From Myxococcus xanthus (GTDB lineage Bacteria; Myxococcota; Myxococcia; Myxococcales; Myxococcaceae), in NCBI RefSeq assembly GCF_900106535.1, contig NZ_FNOH01000010.1:62001-126000 (forward strand): 64,000 bases of DNA, written 5' to 3'. The position numbers were made by a program, and so were the translations under genes. Shown in pieces: positions 8,062 to 18,951 of this stretch (the first letter of the stretch is position 1; each line of letters opens with the position of its first letter). Below the pieces are notes generated by a model. The model had not been told where the DNA came from. It made no database searches and saw nothing but the letters and a program-made list of their open reading frames with translations.

Positions 8062-10110
8062 ATGGCGGCGGCGAAGAACAACGGCTTGACGCTTCGGATC
8101 ACCGGGCCGGATGGCTCCACGGCGGAAGCCGTGTCGGAGGCCGAGAGCGTCATTGTGGGGTCGGGCGCTCAGGCGGCAGTGAAGATTCAGGACCCGCGGG
8201 TCTCGAATCTCCATGTGATGCTGAAGGTGGACAAGGATGGCTCGGTCACGGCCATCGACCTGGGCAGTGAGGGTGGCACGGAAGTGCGGGGACAGCGGCT
8301 CGTCCTCCCCACGGCGCTCAACCCCGGGGATGTGTTGATGGTGGGCGGCAGCCAGGTGGAGGTGCTCTTCGGAGCGACCCAGCCGGAGCGTCCGCTTCCC
8401 GCGGGTGCGCGGGTTGCGGGGCCGGTGTTCCAGGGGCCGGTGGCCACGCCACCGCCGCCGCGTGGCATGCAGATGCAGACGCAGACGCGCGCGGACCTGC
8501 CGAACCTGGTTCCCACGCCGCCGCCGCCCATGCGCCAGGTGTCCACGGCGCTGGGCAACCGCGTGGAGCGGGTGGCCTCTCCCGGTGTGATTCCGGTCGA
8601 GCCACCCCGGCAGGTGCCTCCAGGGCTCCAGCCTCGCACGACGCCCTCCTCGGCGCGGACGTCCACGCCGAATGTGGCGAACACGGCCACGCCGCGGCGG
8701 ACGGTGGCGCCGCACCTCCAGGAGCCGCTGCCTCCCGAGGCCATGCCCACGCCCGAGGCGCGCGTCCTCCAGGTCGCGCTGCTGTGGGGCGACACCCTGC
8801 TGGAGGTCCAGCACTTCAAGGACGGCGTGCCCGTCACCATCGGCGAGGCGAAGCAGAACTTCTTCAACGTCTTCGCGCCGTCCGTGGGCAAGAGCCACGT
8901 GCTGGCCGTCAGCAAGAAGGATGTGTTGGAGGTGCGGGCTCCCGCGGGCTCGCGCGCCTTCGTCACCAACCAGGGCAACGTGCGCACCAAGGACGCGCTG
9001 CGGGCCGCGGGCGCGCTCTCCGGCCAGGCCGGCGACGACGCCGAGCAGCGCTTCACCCTGGGCCTGCACGACCGGGTGGAGGTGTCGCTGGGCACGGTGT
9101 CCTTCGTCGCGCGCTACGTGAAGCCGTCTCCGGTCATCACCGCCGCGTCGCTGAAGGACTCTGACTTCACGTTCTTCAAGATCACCAGCATCTGCATGCT
9201 GGCGGGCCTGGCGGTGGTGCTGACGATGGTGCTGACGCCGCGCCCGGAGCTGCCGCAGAGCGCGGACATCTTCGAGTCCCAGCAGCGCGTGGCGAAGTTC
9301 CTCATCGCCCCGGAGAAGAGGCTGGAGGCGAAGAAGCTCCAACTGTCCGCGCCGGAAGAGGGCGCCAAGGCGAAGGACGAGGAAGGCAAGTTCGGCAAGG
9401 AGGAGGCGAAGCAGCAGGAAGCGGCGCCTTCCAAGCCCGGCACGCCCGTGGTGGACAAGAGCAAGAAGGAGAAGGACCGTCAGGCGGTGGGCAAGGCCGG
9501 CCTGCTGGGCGCCTTCAAGGGCATGAAGGGTGGGGCATCGGACGTGTTCGGTCCCGGCGGCTTCGGCACCGGCATCAACGATGCGCTGGGCGGCCTCAAG
9601 GGCGGCGCGGCCATGGGTGACGCGCAGGGCGTGGGCGGCGTGGGCTCGCGTGGCACTGGCAAGGGCGGTGGTGGCACCGCGCTGGGCATCGGTGGTCTCG
9701 GGACGCAGGGCACCGGCCGTGGCACGGGCGGGTCGGGCGGCATCGACCTGGGCGGCCGTGGCAAGTCCATCACCAAGGTCATCCCCGGCAAGACGACGGT
9801 GGTGGGCGGCCTGGACAAGGACGTCATCGCCAAGGTCATCCGGCGGCACCAGGGGGAGATCAAGTACTGCTACGAGTCGGAGCTGAACAAGGATCCGAGC
9901 CTCGCCGGCAAGGTGGCGGTGTCCTTCGTCATCGACCCCGCGGGCGCGGTGTCCGACGCGAGTGTCTCCGAGACGACGCTGAACAACGCCGCGGCGGAGC
10001 GCTGCATGCTGTCGCGAATCCGCCGCTGGAAGTTCCCGGAGCCCAAGGGCGGCGGCGTGGTGTCGGTGACGTACCCCTGGCTCTTCGCGCCCGCTGGCGC
10101 GGGAGGGTGA
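8062..10110 (+). CDS. nfsG: FHA-domain inner-membrane protein with AgmX/PglI TonB-like C-terminus (NfsG-like)
   Basis: A 682-residue protein in four parts: an FHA-type domain (about 1-105, with IVGSGAQAAVKIQDPRVSNLH), a Pro-rich linker and second beta-rich domain (about 230-352), one transmembrane helix (about 372-392, ITSICMLAGLAVVLTMVL), then a Lys/Glu- and Gly-rich periplasmic linker and a C-terminal TonB-like domain (about 575-682, with IRRHQGEIKYCYE and CMLSRIRRWKFPEP). This is the build of GltG and AgmX in gliding and NfsG in sporulation. Such proteins are thought to carry energy from the AglRQS proton-driven motor across the periplasm, with the FHA domain reading phosphothreonine in the cytoplasm. 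It is followed by a terminator-like hairpin. Confidence 0.78.
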   Translation: MAAAKNNGLTLRITGPDGSTAEAVSEAESVIVGSGAQAAVKIQDPRVSNLHVMLKVDKDGSVTAIDLGSEGGTEVRGQRLVLPTALNPGDVLMVGGSQVEVLFGATQPERPLPAGARVAGPVFQGPVATPPPPRGMQMQTQTRADLPNLVPTPPPPMRQVSTALGNRVERVASPGVIPVEPPRQVPPGLQPRTTPSSARTSTPNVANTATPRRTVAPHLQEPLPPEAMPTPEARVLQVALLWGDTLLEVQHFKDGVPVTIGEAKQNFFNVFAPSVGKSHVLAVSKKDVLEVRAPAGSRAFVTNQGNVRTKDALRAAGALSGQAGDDAEQRFTLGLHDRVEVSLGTVSFVARYVKPSPVITAASLKDSDFTFFKITSICMLAGLAVVLTMVLTPRPELPQSADIFESQQRVAKFLIAPEKRLEAKKLQLSAPEEGAKAKDEEGKFGKEEAKQQEAAPSKPGTPVVDKSKKEKDRQAVGKAGLLGAFKGMKGGASDVFGPGGFGTGINDALGGLKGGAAMGDAQGVGGVGSRGTGKGGGGTALGIGGLGTQGTGRGTGGSGGIDLGGRGKSITKVIPGKTTVVGGLDKDVIAKVIRRHQGEIKYCYESELNKDPSLAGKVAVSFVIDPAGAVSDASVSETTLNNAAAERCMLSRIRRWKFPEPKGGGVVSVTYPWLFAPAGAGG

Positions 10111-10137
10111 GCGACGGTAGCGGCCCGTGAAGGACCC

Positions 10138-10169
10138 AAGTGGCGTGGGCGAAACGGTCCACGCCACTT
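10138..10169 (+). terminator. Terminator hairpin between nfsG and nfsH
   Basis: AAGTGGCGTGG (10138-10148) pairs perfectly with CCACGCCACTT (10159-10169) around a 10-base loop, and the hairpin runs into TTTCGTTTT. This is a convincing intrinsic terminator and suggests that the last barrel gene is transcribed separately or by read-through. Confidence 0.75.
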
Positions 10170-10262
10170 TCGTTTTCCCCCACTGCCGGTTCCGGGGGGG
10201 CGTCATTAACGTCTGCGGCGCTCCCGCGTTGCGCTGGGAGGGCACGTCTGTCGGGAGGACCC

Positions 10263-10865
10263 GTGAAGAAGTCTCAGTTGATTGCCGCGCTCGCGCTGCT
10301 GTCGTCTCCGGTTCTTGCGGCCACACCGCCGGAAGGGGTGGCGTTCGAGCCGCGCCGTGGTTTCTTCACCGAGACGGACATCGGCGTGTTCTTCACCGTG
10401 GGCGGGGAGAACGTCTACTCCAACGCCCAGACGTACCTTCAGCTCGGGGTGGGGTACGACCTCACGGAGAAGCTGTCGCTGGGGGCGCACTTCGGGCTCG
10501 GCTCGTCCGCGCAGAACTGCTTCGCGGGCTACCTGCCCGGCACGGAGACGTGCGCGCTGTCGGACAACTTCACCATGGCCTTCTTCAACCTGTCGGCGGC
10601 CTACCACGTGCGCGTCATGGACCGGCTGTTCCTCACGCCCAAGGTCGTGGCGGGCTACACGCGGCTGGATCCAGCGCCCGTGGACCCCGACGAGGGCGAC
10701 CCGGGACGCGCCGTCAACGCGCCCAACGCGGGCCTGGGCTTCGGCGTGGAGTACGCCACGGGCATGGACCACTTCTCCGTCGGCGCGGACCTGCTGGCCC
10801 GCTACATCATCGGGCCCAACATCACCTCCTTCGCCATCTTCCCGAAGGTGAAGTACACGTTCTGA
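10263..10865 (+). CDS. nfsH: Outer-membrane beta-barrel protein (NfsH-like)
   Basis: I place the start at GTG 10263 because GGGAGG lies just upstream (10253-10258) and the protein then begins with a signal peptide (KKSQLIAALALLSSPVLA); the frame is open further upstream without support. The 200-residue product has amphipathic strands (YLQLGVGYDLTEKLSLGAHFGLG, FFNLSAAYHVRVMDRLFLTPKVVAGY) and ends in KVKYTF with a terminal aromatic residue, typical of small eight-stranded barrels. Two Cys (CFAGYLPGTETC) could form a surface-loop disulphide. By position this is the last gene of an nfs-like cluster; the gene order with one trailing barrel fits nfs better than glt. Confidence 0.65.
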   Translation: MKKSQLIAALALLSSPVLAATPPEGVAFEPRRGFFTETDIGVFFTVGGENVYSNAQTYLQLGVGYDLTEKLSLGAHFGLGSSAQNCFAGYLPGTETCALSDNFTMAFFNLSAAYHVRVMDRLFLTPKVVAGYTRLDPAPVDPDEGDPGRAVNAPNAGLGFGVEYATGMDHFSVGADLLARYIIGPNITSFAIFPKVKYTF

Positions 10866-10880
10866 AGCCCGCATACACGA

Positions 10881-10914
10881 AGGGCCCGCCCCCAACGCAG
10901 TGGGAACGGGCCCT
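10881..10914. terminator. Bidirectional terminator between nfsH and bipA
   Basis: AGGGCCCG (10881-10888) pairs with CGGGCCCT (10907-10914), with an inner CCCA/TGGG pairing and a six-base loop. It sits between converging genes and has no long T tract on either strand. Confidence 0.6.
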
Positions 10915-10957
10915 GGGGATGCGGAGCGCCCCGTGAGCGCCCCAGCAGAGCGAAGGC

Positions 10958-12805
10958 CTACTCGCCTTCGGACGCGCGCTCCTCGCGCTTGCGGTCACGC
11001 TCGGCGCGGTAGCGCTCGCCCACCGCCAGCGCCTTCTTGCGCATGCGGATGGACTTGGGCGTCACCTCGACCAGCTCGTCGTCGGCGATCCACTCCAGCG
11101 CCTTCTCCAGGCTGATTTCCCGCGGAGTGGTGAGGATGACGTTCTCGTCGCGGCCGGCGGCGCGGATGTTGGTGAGCTTCTTCTCACGGCAGCAGTTCAC
11201 GTTCAGCTCGGACGCGTGCGAGTGCTCGCCGATGATCATGCCCTCGTACACCGTGGTGCCGGCGCCGATGAAGAGCGAGCCACGCTCCTGGATGCTGAAG
11301 AGCGCGTAGGGCACGGTGTCGCCCAGGCGGTCGGAGACGATGGCGCCATTCTGGCGCTTGGGGATGTAGCCGAACCACGGCTCGTAGCCGTCGAACTGGC
11401 TGCTCATGATGCCCTCGCCACGGGTGATGGTGAGGAACTCCGAGCGGAAGCCGATGAGGCCACGCGCGGGGATGCGGAACTGGAGCCGGGTACGGCCCGA
11501 GCCCAGGGAGCCCATGTCCACCATGCGGCCCTTGCGGGGCCCCAGGCGCTCCGTCACCACGCCCACGCTGTTCTCCGGCACGTCGCAGAAGAGCAGCTCC
11601 ATGGGCTCGTGGACCTGCCCGTCGATCTCCTTGGTGATCGGCTCCGGGTTGGAGGCCGTCAGCTCGTAGCCCTCGCGGCGCATGTTCTCGATGATGACGG
11701 CCAGGGCGAGCTCGCCACGGCCCACCACGCGGAACGCGTCCGGCGTGTCGGTGTCCTCCACGCGGACGCCCACGTTGCGGTAGGCCTCGCGGTAGAGGCG
11801 CTCACGCAGGTTGCGGGAGGTGACGAACTTGCCTTCCTTGCCCGCGAGCGGCCCGTCGTTGACCTTGAAGACCATCATCATCGTGGGCTCGTCCACGGCG
11901 ATGCGGGGCAGGGCCACCGGCTTCTCGGCGTCGGCGATGGTGTCGCCGATGGAGATCTCCTCGATGCCGGCGATGGAGACGATTTCACCCGGACCCGCGT
12001 CCGGAATCTCCACGCGCTTCAGGCCGGAGAAGCCGTAGAGCTTGACGATTTTACCCGGCTGCACCTTGCCGCCCTCGCGGCAGACGGAGACAGGCATGTT
12101 GGCGGTGATGCGGCCGGACTGCACGCGGCCCACGGCCAGACGGCCGACGTAGTCGTCGTAGTCCAGGTTGGCGACCAGCAGCTGCAGCGACGGCTCGTCC
12201 GACTTCGGCGGAGGCGGGATGTGGTTGATGATGGCGTCGTACAGGGGCTCCAGCGTCTTGCCGGGGACCTCCAGCTGCGTGGACGCCTGACCCTGGCGGG
12301 CGATGGTGTAGAGGACGGGCATCTCCAACTGCTGCTCGTCCGCGCCCAGGTCGATGTAGAGCGAGTACACCAGGTCCAGCACGTCCTTCGCGCGGGCGTC
12401 CTGGCGGTCGATCTTGTTGATGACCAGCACCGTCTTCAGGCCCATGGCCAGGGCCTTGCTGAGCACGAAGCGCGTCTGGGGCAGGGGGCCTTCGGCGGCG
12501 TCCACCAGCAGGATGACGCCCTCAACGAGGCGCAGACCACGCTCCACCTCACCACCAAAGTCGGCGTGACCCGGGGTGTCGATGATGTTGATCTGCATTC
12601 CCTTGTAATTGACCGCGGTGTTCTTCGCGAGAATGGTGATGCCCTTCTCGCGCTCGAGGTCGTTCGAGTCCATCACCCGTTCGGCGACGTGCTCGTTGCT
12701 ACGGAAAGTGCCCGCCTGGCGAAGCAGGTGATCGACGAGCGTGGTCTTGCCATGGTCGACGTGAGCGACAATGGCGACGTTACGAATATTTTCGCGAGGA
12801 ATCAT
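10958..12805 (-). CDS. typA: Ribosome-associated GTPase BipA/TypA
   Basis: A 615-residue translational GTPase. The start at 12805 gives [20 protein letters not shown], the canonical BipA N-terminus; the frame remains open upstream but this is spurious. G1 AHVDHGKTT is near residue 14, G3 [14 protein letters not shown] near 70, G4 NKID near 125, followed by EF-Tu-like domain 2, EF-G-like domains and the BipA C-terminal domain ([20 protein letters not shown]). The length is normal (605-615). BipA binds 70S ribosomes and helps assembly and translation under stress or cold. It runs convergently to the nfs-like cluster and downstream of a hydrolase on the same strand, 199 bp away. Confidence 0.95.
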   Translation of the reverse strand: MIPRENIRNVAIVAHVDHGKTTLVDHLLRQAGTFRSNEHVAERVMDSNDLEREKGITILAKNTAVNYKGMQINIIDTPGHADFGGEVERGLRLVEGVILLVDAAEGPLPQTRFVLSKALAMGLKTVLVINKIDRQDARAKDVLDLVYSLYIDLGADEQQLEMPVLYTIARQGQASTQLEVPGKTLEPLYDAIINHIPPPPKSDEPSLQLLVANLDYDDYVGRLAVGRVQSGRITANMPVSVCREGGKVQPGKIVKLYGFSGLKRVEIPDAGPGEIVSIAGIEEISIGDTIADAEKPVALPRIAVDEPTMMMVFKVNDGPLAGKEGKFVTSRNLRERLYREAYRNVGVRVEDTDTPDAFRVVGRGELALAVIIENMRREGYELTASNPEPITKEIDGQVHEPMELLFCDVPENSVGVVTERLGPRKGRMVDMGSLGSGRTRLQFRIPARGLIGFRSEFLTITRGEGIMSSQFDGYEPWFGYIPKRQNGAIVSDRLGDTVPYALFSIQERGSLFIGAGTTVYEGMIIGEHSHASELNVNCCREKKLTNIRAAGRDENVILTTPREISLEKALEWIADDELVEVTPKSIRMRKKALAVGERYRAERDRKREERASEGE

Positions 12806-13004
12806 ACGAACCGAACTGTGATGGCAGGTGGGGAACGCCCGAGGACGCCGGGGCTTCCGAACCCCACCGGAACCCGGGAGGTCGGCGCTTATATGCCGCG
12901 AGTGCGTCCCCTGCAATGCAGCCGGAAGCCCAGCGTCCGTGCGGGCGGGTTTTCACTCCTGTCATCCATGAACAACGCCAGGGGGCCGGCCCCTTCCGGA
13001 GGGC

Positions 13005-13942
13005 TCAGGGGCCAGCGGGAGGGCTCACCACCGGTGTAGGCGTGGGTGAGGGGGCGCCGGTACGCACGTTCAGTCGCTCCCGGAGGAAGCGCTCGACGCG
13101 GGCCTCCACCCGCCCGGGGGCTTCGAGTGGGGTGGTGTGGGTGCCTTCGGGGATGAGCTCCAGCTCGGCGCCGGGGATCCGGTCGGCCATTTCCTCGGAG
13201 ATCCAACCCGGCGTGAACTTGTCCTGGCCGCCCGCCACCACCAGCGTGGGGACGTCCACATGAGGCAGGTGGTCCCACGCGTTGTGCTCCGCCATGGACT
13301 CCAGGGTGCGCACGAAGACGACGGGGTCCATCCGGGCCAGGTGGTCGAAGTAGGGGGCCAGGTCGTTGCGGGCGATGCGCTCCCGGTTCATCTCCAGGGT
13401 GATGGCCAACTGCACGGCCAGCTCCGTGCGCAGCACCGTGTGGATGATGCGGGCGGACTGCTCGGGGTAGCGCTCCACCACGCGGCGGATGAGCGGGAAT
13501 GCCCGCTTGAGCGCGGTGGAGTCGTGGAAGGTGTCCAGCGGGTTGCCGTAGCTGCCGCACACCAGGACGAGCCCACACACGCGCTGGGCGTAGCGGCGCT
13601 GGAACTCCAGCGCCACCTGGACGCCCATGGAGTGGCCGAAGAGGACGACGCGCTCCATCCCCACGGCGTCGAGCATCCGCCGCAGGTCATCGCAGGTGTA
13701 CAGCATGCCGATGCGAGAGCGGTCCTCGGGGACGGTGGAGCGGCCGTGGCCCCGGTAGTGCCAGCGCAGCACGCGGTGGTTCCGGACCAGGTAGGGCGCC
13801 AGGTACTTCCAGGCGAAGCCGTCACAGCCCAGGCCGTCACAGAAGACCATGCCCGGAAGGCCATCTCCCTGGACCTGGTAATACAACTGCGCGCCATCCG
13901 GGACGCGCAGGCGATCCTGGTGGAAGTACCGCGGACCAGGGC

Positions 13943-13946
<4 letters not shown>
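13005..13946 (-). CDS. Alpha/beta-fold hydrolase
   Basis: A 313-residue alpha/beta hydrolase. The nucleophile elbow is GHSMG (Ser near residue 104), the segment HYRGHGRS precedes it, the acid is in VVAGGQDKFTP and the catalytic His in PEGTHTTPLEAP. No signal peptide. The start overlaps the stop of the PocR-NtrC regulator by four bases (ATGA), so translation is coupled and the two genes form an operon. The substrate is unknown. The C-terminus ends in a Pro/Thr-rich tail. The start at 13946 is preferred over in-frame extension into the regulator gene. Confidence 0.85.
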
Positions 13947-15529
<1,583 letters not shown>

Positions 15530-15645
15530 CCCCACCTCCGTCGCGTCTCCCCACGCTCCGGAGCAGGGGATGCCGGGCCTGGCGGCAGCCAGATTCCCGG
15601 CCTCTCATACCTCATGACTGGGCATTAGCCGCACCCCTCACTCCC

Positions 15646-16653
15646 GTGACTACTTCCCCTTACACCCGCGGTGAATCCGGGCATGGCCACGAGCATGACC
15701 ACGGCGACGGACATGGCCATGGCCATCATCATCATGGCCATGGGCACGGTCATGGGCACGGTCCCCGGAGGGGCGGACTGGCGGAGGAGCGGAAGAAGGA
15801 CAAGCGCCGGCTCATCTTCGCCCTGGTGCTGACGGCCACCATCGCGCTGGCGGAGGCGGTGGGCGGCTGGCTGACGAACTCGCTGGCCCTGATGTCCGAC
15901 GCGGGCCACATGCTGACGGACGTGTCCGCGCTGGCGCTGAGCCTGGTGGCGCTGTGGTTCGCGGGCAAGCCGGCGGACGTGAAGAAGACGTACGGCTACT
16001 ACCGGATGGAGATCCTCAGCGCGCTGCTCAACGGCGTGCTGCTGATGGGCATCACCGGCTTCATCCTCTATGAGGCCTGGGAGCGGGTGCGCTCGCCGGC
16101 GCAAGTGAACATCGGGCCCATGGCCATCGTGGCGTCGGTGGGCCTCTTGGCCAACCTGGGCGCGCTGGGGTTCCTGCACCGCTCCCACTCCATGAACGTG
16201 CGCGGGGCCTTCCTGCACGTGCTGGGGGATACGCTGTCGTCGGTGGGCGTGCTCGTGGGCGCGGGCATCATGGCGTACACGGGCTGGTACGTCGTGGACC
16301 CCATCATCTCGGTGGTCATCTCCATCGTCATCGTCATCGGCGCGGTGCGGCTGGTGCGCGACGCGGTGGACGTGCTGATGGAGGCGGTTCCGGCGCACGT
16401 GGACCTGGCGCAAATCAAGGAGCTGATGCTGCGCGCGCAGGGCGTCACGGCGGTGCATGACCTGCACGTGTGGACCATCTCCAGCGGCGTGTACGCGCTG
16501 TCCGCGCACCTGGTGGTGCAGGACCCCATGGTCTGCAACAACGACGAGATTCTCTCCGCGGTGAAGCACGACCTGTTCGACCGCTTCGGAATCGACCACA
16601 CCACGATTCAAATCGAGAGCGAGACCTACTCCCACCTGGGCGAGGTCCACTGA
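15646..16653 (+). CDS. Cation diffusion facilitator family transporter with His-rich N-terminus
   Basis: A 335-residue CDF protein starting at GTG 15646. Residues 10-40 are a cytoplasmic His/Gly/Asp tract (about 15 His), a metal-buffering loop typical of zinc-type CDFs. Six transmembrane helices follow (about 58-245). The metal site is formed by SDAGHMLTD in the second helix and HVLGDTLSS in the fifth, both HxxxD, the signature of Zn/Cd exporters such as CzcD and ZitB. The C-terminal ferredoxin-like domain ends in IDHTTIQIES. It probably exports Zn(II) against protons. It is divergent from the PocR-NtrC gene with 116 bp between. Confidence 0.9.
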   Translation: MTTSPYTRGESGHGHEHDHGDGHGHGHHHHGHGHGHGHGPRRGGLAEERKKDKRRLIFALVLTATIALAEAVGGWLTNSLALMSDAGHMLTDVSALALSLVALWFAGKPADVKKTYGYYRMEILSALLNGVLLMGITGFILYEAWERVRSPAQVNIGPMAIVASVGLLANLGALGFLHRSHSMNVRGAFLHVLGDTLSSVGVLVGAGIMAYTGWYVVDPIISVVISIVIVIGAVRLVRDAVDVLMEAVPAHVDLAQIKELMLRAQGVTAVHDLHVWTISSGVYALSAHLVVQDPMVCNNDEILSAVKHDLFDRFGIDHTTIQIESETYSHLGEVH

Positions 16654-16758
16654 CGGCCCTGGGGCCCGGCCGGGGCCCCCCGTCCGCGTGCCCCAGCGGA
16701 CGCTCCCAGCAGCTTCGCCTTGCCTCGGGCGGCGCGGGCGGATGATTCTCCGCGCTCC

Positions 16759-17793
16759 ATGAACGTGCTGGACAAGGTGCTGACGTTACGGCCGGGGAAC
16801 ACGGTGGCGCGGGTGGGCGCGGGTTCGCGCGTTCCGCTGCTCAATCCCCGGGAGCTGCTGCGTGCCCTGGCGGAGGCGCCGGTGGCGCTGCCGTGCCTGC
16901 CGGTCCAAGCGAAGGGCGCCTTGCCGGGCCTGCTGCGCGCGGCCCGGTCGGAAGACGCCGTGCTGGGGCTGGCCTGCCCACACCCGCTGTCTGACCGGGG
17001 GGCGCCCGAGCGCTTCGTCGTGGCCGCGCACCAGGCGGCCGCCGAGGCCGAACACGCGCGGCCCCTGTTCCTCCAGGCCGGGCCCATTCGGGTGGCCCGG
17101 GCGGACGCGGACACCCTGGACGCCCTGAAGGACGGCATCTACCGCGTGGTGGACGCCGGCTTCTCGCTGGTGTCGTTGGACCTGTCCCGGCTGGACTCCT
17201 ATGAGGCCGTGGAGGCCGTGAATGCCCTGGTGGCGCCGGTGACCGAGCGCGAGCTGGCGCTGGAGCTGACGGGACCGGCCGCTTCTGGCGGGTTCGTGGA
17301 CGCGTACCGGACGCTGCTGGAGGGCCTCAGGCAGTGGAAGGTGCCAGTGGACTTCGTCCGTGTGCCGGAGTCCGCGCTAGGTGAGGGCGAGCCGGACGTG
17401 CGGCTGCTGCGGAGCCTGGTGGAACTGGCCGCGGAGTACGACGCCGTGCTGTCGGTGGGTGAGGCGGGCGCGGCGCTGGCCGGCGGGCTGCCCACGTACG
17501 TGGCGGCGGGCGTGCGCAAGGTGGACTGCGTGGGCGGCTTCGAGCGGCTCGCGCTGGGGGCGTGGCCCCCGGAAGTCCGCGCCAGCGTGGCGGAGAAGGC
17601 CACAGCCGCCGGGCTGCCCGCAGGCCAGCTGCTGAGCGTGCTGGAGGAGCAACTGCCGCCGCTGGACGACGCCGCGCGGGAGAAGCTGGAGGCCCTGTCC
17701 TTCATGGAGGCCACCGAGGTACTGGCCGCGCTGGGTGCCACGCGCACGGGGCAGGCGTCACTGCGCTTCCTGGCGGAGAAGCGGGGCGACTGA
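16759..17793 (+). CDS. Uncharacterised TIM-barrel-like protein, distantly aldolase-like
   Basis: A 344-residue soluble protein. ATG 16759 is preferred over an upstream in-frame TTG (16720). The pattern of alternating strands and helices (RPLFLQAGPIRV, GFSLVSLDLSRL, ERELALELTGPA, AEYDAVLSVGEAGAALAGGLPTYVAAGVRKVDCVG) suggests a (beta/alpha)8 barrel like class II aldolases or GatZ/KbaZ-type subunits, but I do not see the zinc-binding His residues of an active class II aldolase. It could be a non-catalytic relative or another barrel family. It lies 26 bp before rsmD, likely in one transcript. Confidence 0.5.
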   Translation: MNVLDKVLTLRPGNTVARVGAGSRVPLLNPRELLRALAEAPVALPCLPVQAKGALPGLLRAARSEDAVLGLACPHPLSDRGAPERFVVAAHQAAAEAEHARPLFLQAGPIRVARADADTLDALKDGIYRVVDAGFSLVSLDLSRLDSYEAVEAVNALVAPVTERELALELTGPAASGGFVDAYRTLLEGLRQWKVPVDFVRVPESALGEGEPDVRLLRSLVELAAEYDAVLSVGEAGAALAGGLPTYVAAGVRKVDCVGGFERLALGAWPPEVRASVAEKATAAGLPAGQLLSVLEEQLPPLDDAAREKLEALSFMEATEVLAALGATRTGQASLRFLAEKRGD

Positions 17794-17818
17794 GGCCGGA
17801 GCGGTGTAGAAGGGGCCC

Positions 17819-18376
17819 ATGCGAATCGTCGCAGGCACCGCCAAGGGCCGCGCCCTGGCCGGCCCCAAGTCCTCGTCCCTTCATATCCGTCCCACGGCCG
17901 ACCGCGTCCGGGAGACGCTCTTCAACGTGCTGGGCCAGTTCCTGGACGGCCAGCGGGTGCTGGACCTCTACGCCGGCACCGGCGCGCTGGGCCTGGAGGC
18001 CGTGTCCCGTGGCGCGGGACAGGCGGTGCTGGTGGACCAGGACCGCGAGGCGCTCACCCTCTGCCGTGAGAACGCGCAGGCCGTGGGGCTCGCCGGGCAG
18101 GTGGAGGTGCTGGCCGCGCCGGTGGCCCGGGCGCTGGAGACGCTGAAGCGGCGGGGCGACCGCTTCGAGCTCATCTTCGCGGACCCGCCGTACGCCGCGC
18201 GCGTGGTGGAGACGGTGCTGGACGGCATCGTGGCCGCCGGGCTGCTGACCCCCTCTGGCATGGTGGTGGTGGAGCACGACAAGCGCGAGGCGGCGCCGGA
18301 CACACATGCCGGGCTTGACCGGGAAGACCAGCGCCGCTTCGGGGATACGTTGGTGAGCTTCTATCGGGCGCCGTGA
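17819..18376 (+). CDS. rsmD: 16S rRNA (guanine(966)-N(2))-methyltransferase RsmD
   Basis: A 185-residue SAM-dependent methyltransferase. The N-terminus MRIVAGTAKGRALAGP and RPTADRVRETLFNVL are family hallmarks. Motif I is VLDLYAGTGALGLEAVSRGA (about 45-62) and the N6/N2-methylase signature DPPY is in IFADPPYAARV. It methylates G966 of 16S rRNA in 30S subunits. It precedes coaD, a common rsmD-coaD pair. Confidence 0.93.
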   Translation: MRIVAGTAKGRALAGPKSSSLHIRPTADRVRETLFNVLGQFLDGQRVLDLYAGTGALGLEAVSRGAGQAVLVDQDREALTLCRENAQAVGLAGQVEVLAAPVARALETLKRRGDRFELIFADPPYAARVVETVLDGIVAAGLLTPSGMVVVEHDKREAAPDTHAGLDREDQRRFGDTLVSFYRAP

Positions 18377-18421
18377 GCAGACCTTGACCGGCTCCCGGGG
18401 GCATCCGAGACTTCCCGGCAC

Positions 18422-18904
18422 ATGCTGGTCGCCATCTATCCTGGTTCTTTTGATCCGCTCACCAACGGGCACCTGAGCCTCATTCAGCGCAGCCTGAAGA
18501 TGTTCGATCGGCTCATCGTGGCCATCGCGGTGAACCCGAAGAAGACACCGCTCTTCTCCGAAGAGGAGCGGCTCACGTTGATTCGAGAGGCCGTCCAGGA
18601 CGACCGGGTGGAGGTCGACGCCTTCCACGGTCTGCTGGTGGACTACGTGCGGCGCCGCAACGCGGGCGTCATCGTTCGCGGGCTGCGGGCGGTGTCGGAC
18701 TTCGAATACGAGTTCCAGCTCGCGAACATGAACCGCAAGCTGGCACCCGACGTGGAGACCGTCTTCATGATGACGGGGGAGGACTACTTCTACATCTCCT
18801 CCAACCTCGTCCGGGAGGTGGCCTCCTTCGGTGGGGACGTCACCGGGCTGGTGCCGCCCAACGTGCACGAAGGTTTGAAGGCCAAGTTCGCTGGACGGAA
18901 GTAG
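18422..18904 (+). CDS. coaD: Phosphopantetheine adenylyltransferase
   Basis: A 160-residue protein of usual family length. The nucleotide-binding (H/T)xGH motif is seen in [18 protein letters not shown], and the family segment [21 protein letters not shown] follows; [16 protein letters not shown] is near the C-terminus. It catalyses the fourth step of CoA synthesis: 4'-phosphopantetheine plus ATP gives dephospho-CoA and pyrophosphate. It lies 45 bp downstream of rsmD and 47 bp upstream of the aminotransferase. Confidence 0.95.
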   Translation: MLVAIYPGSFDPLTNGHLSLIQRSLKMFDRLIVAIAVNPKKTPLFSEEERLTLIREAVQDDRVEVDAFHGLLVDYVRRRNAGVIVRGLRAVSDFEYEFQLANMNRKLAPDVETVFMMTGEDYFYISSNLVREVASFGGDVTGLVPPNVHEGLKAKFAGRK

Positions 18905-18951
18905 CAGGCAGTCCCCTTGTCCGGAGTGGGGCTCCGCGTTAGGCAGGGGAC

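Noticed and set aside
11216-13039. Long plus-strand open frame
   Set aside because: Antisense to bipA; low-complexity Val/His/Gln product.
15625-16650. Long minus-strand open frame
   Set aside because: Antisense to the CDF gene; its His/Gln-rich product is a shadow of the CDF codons.
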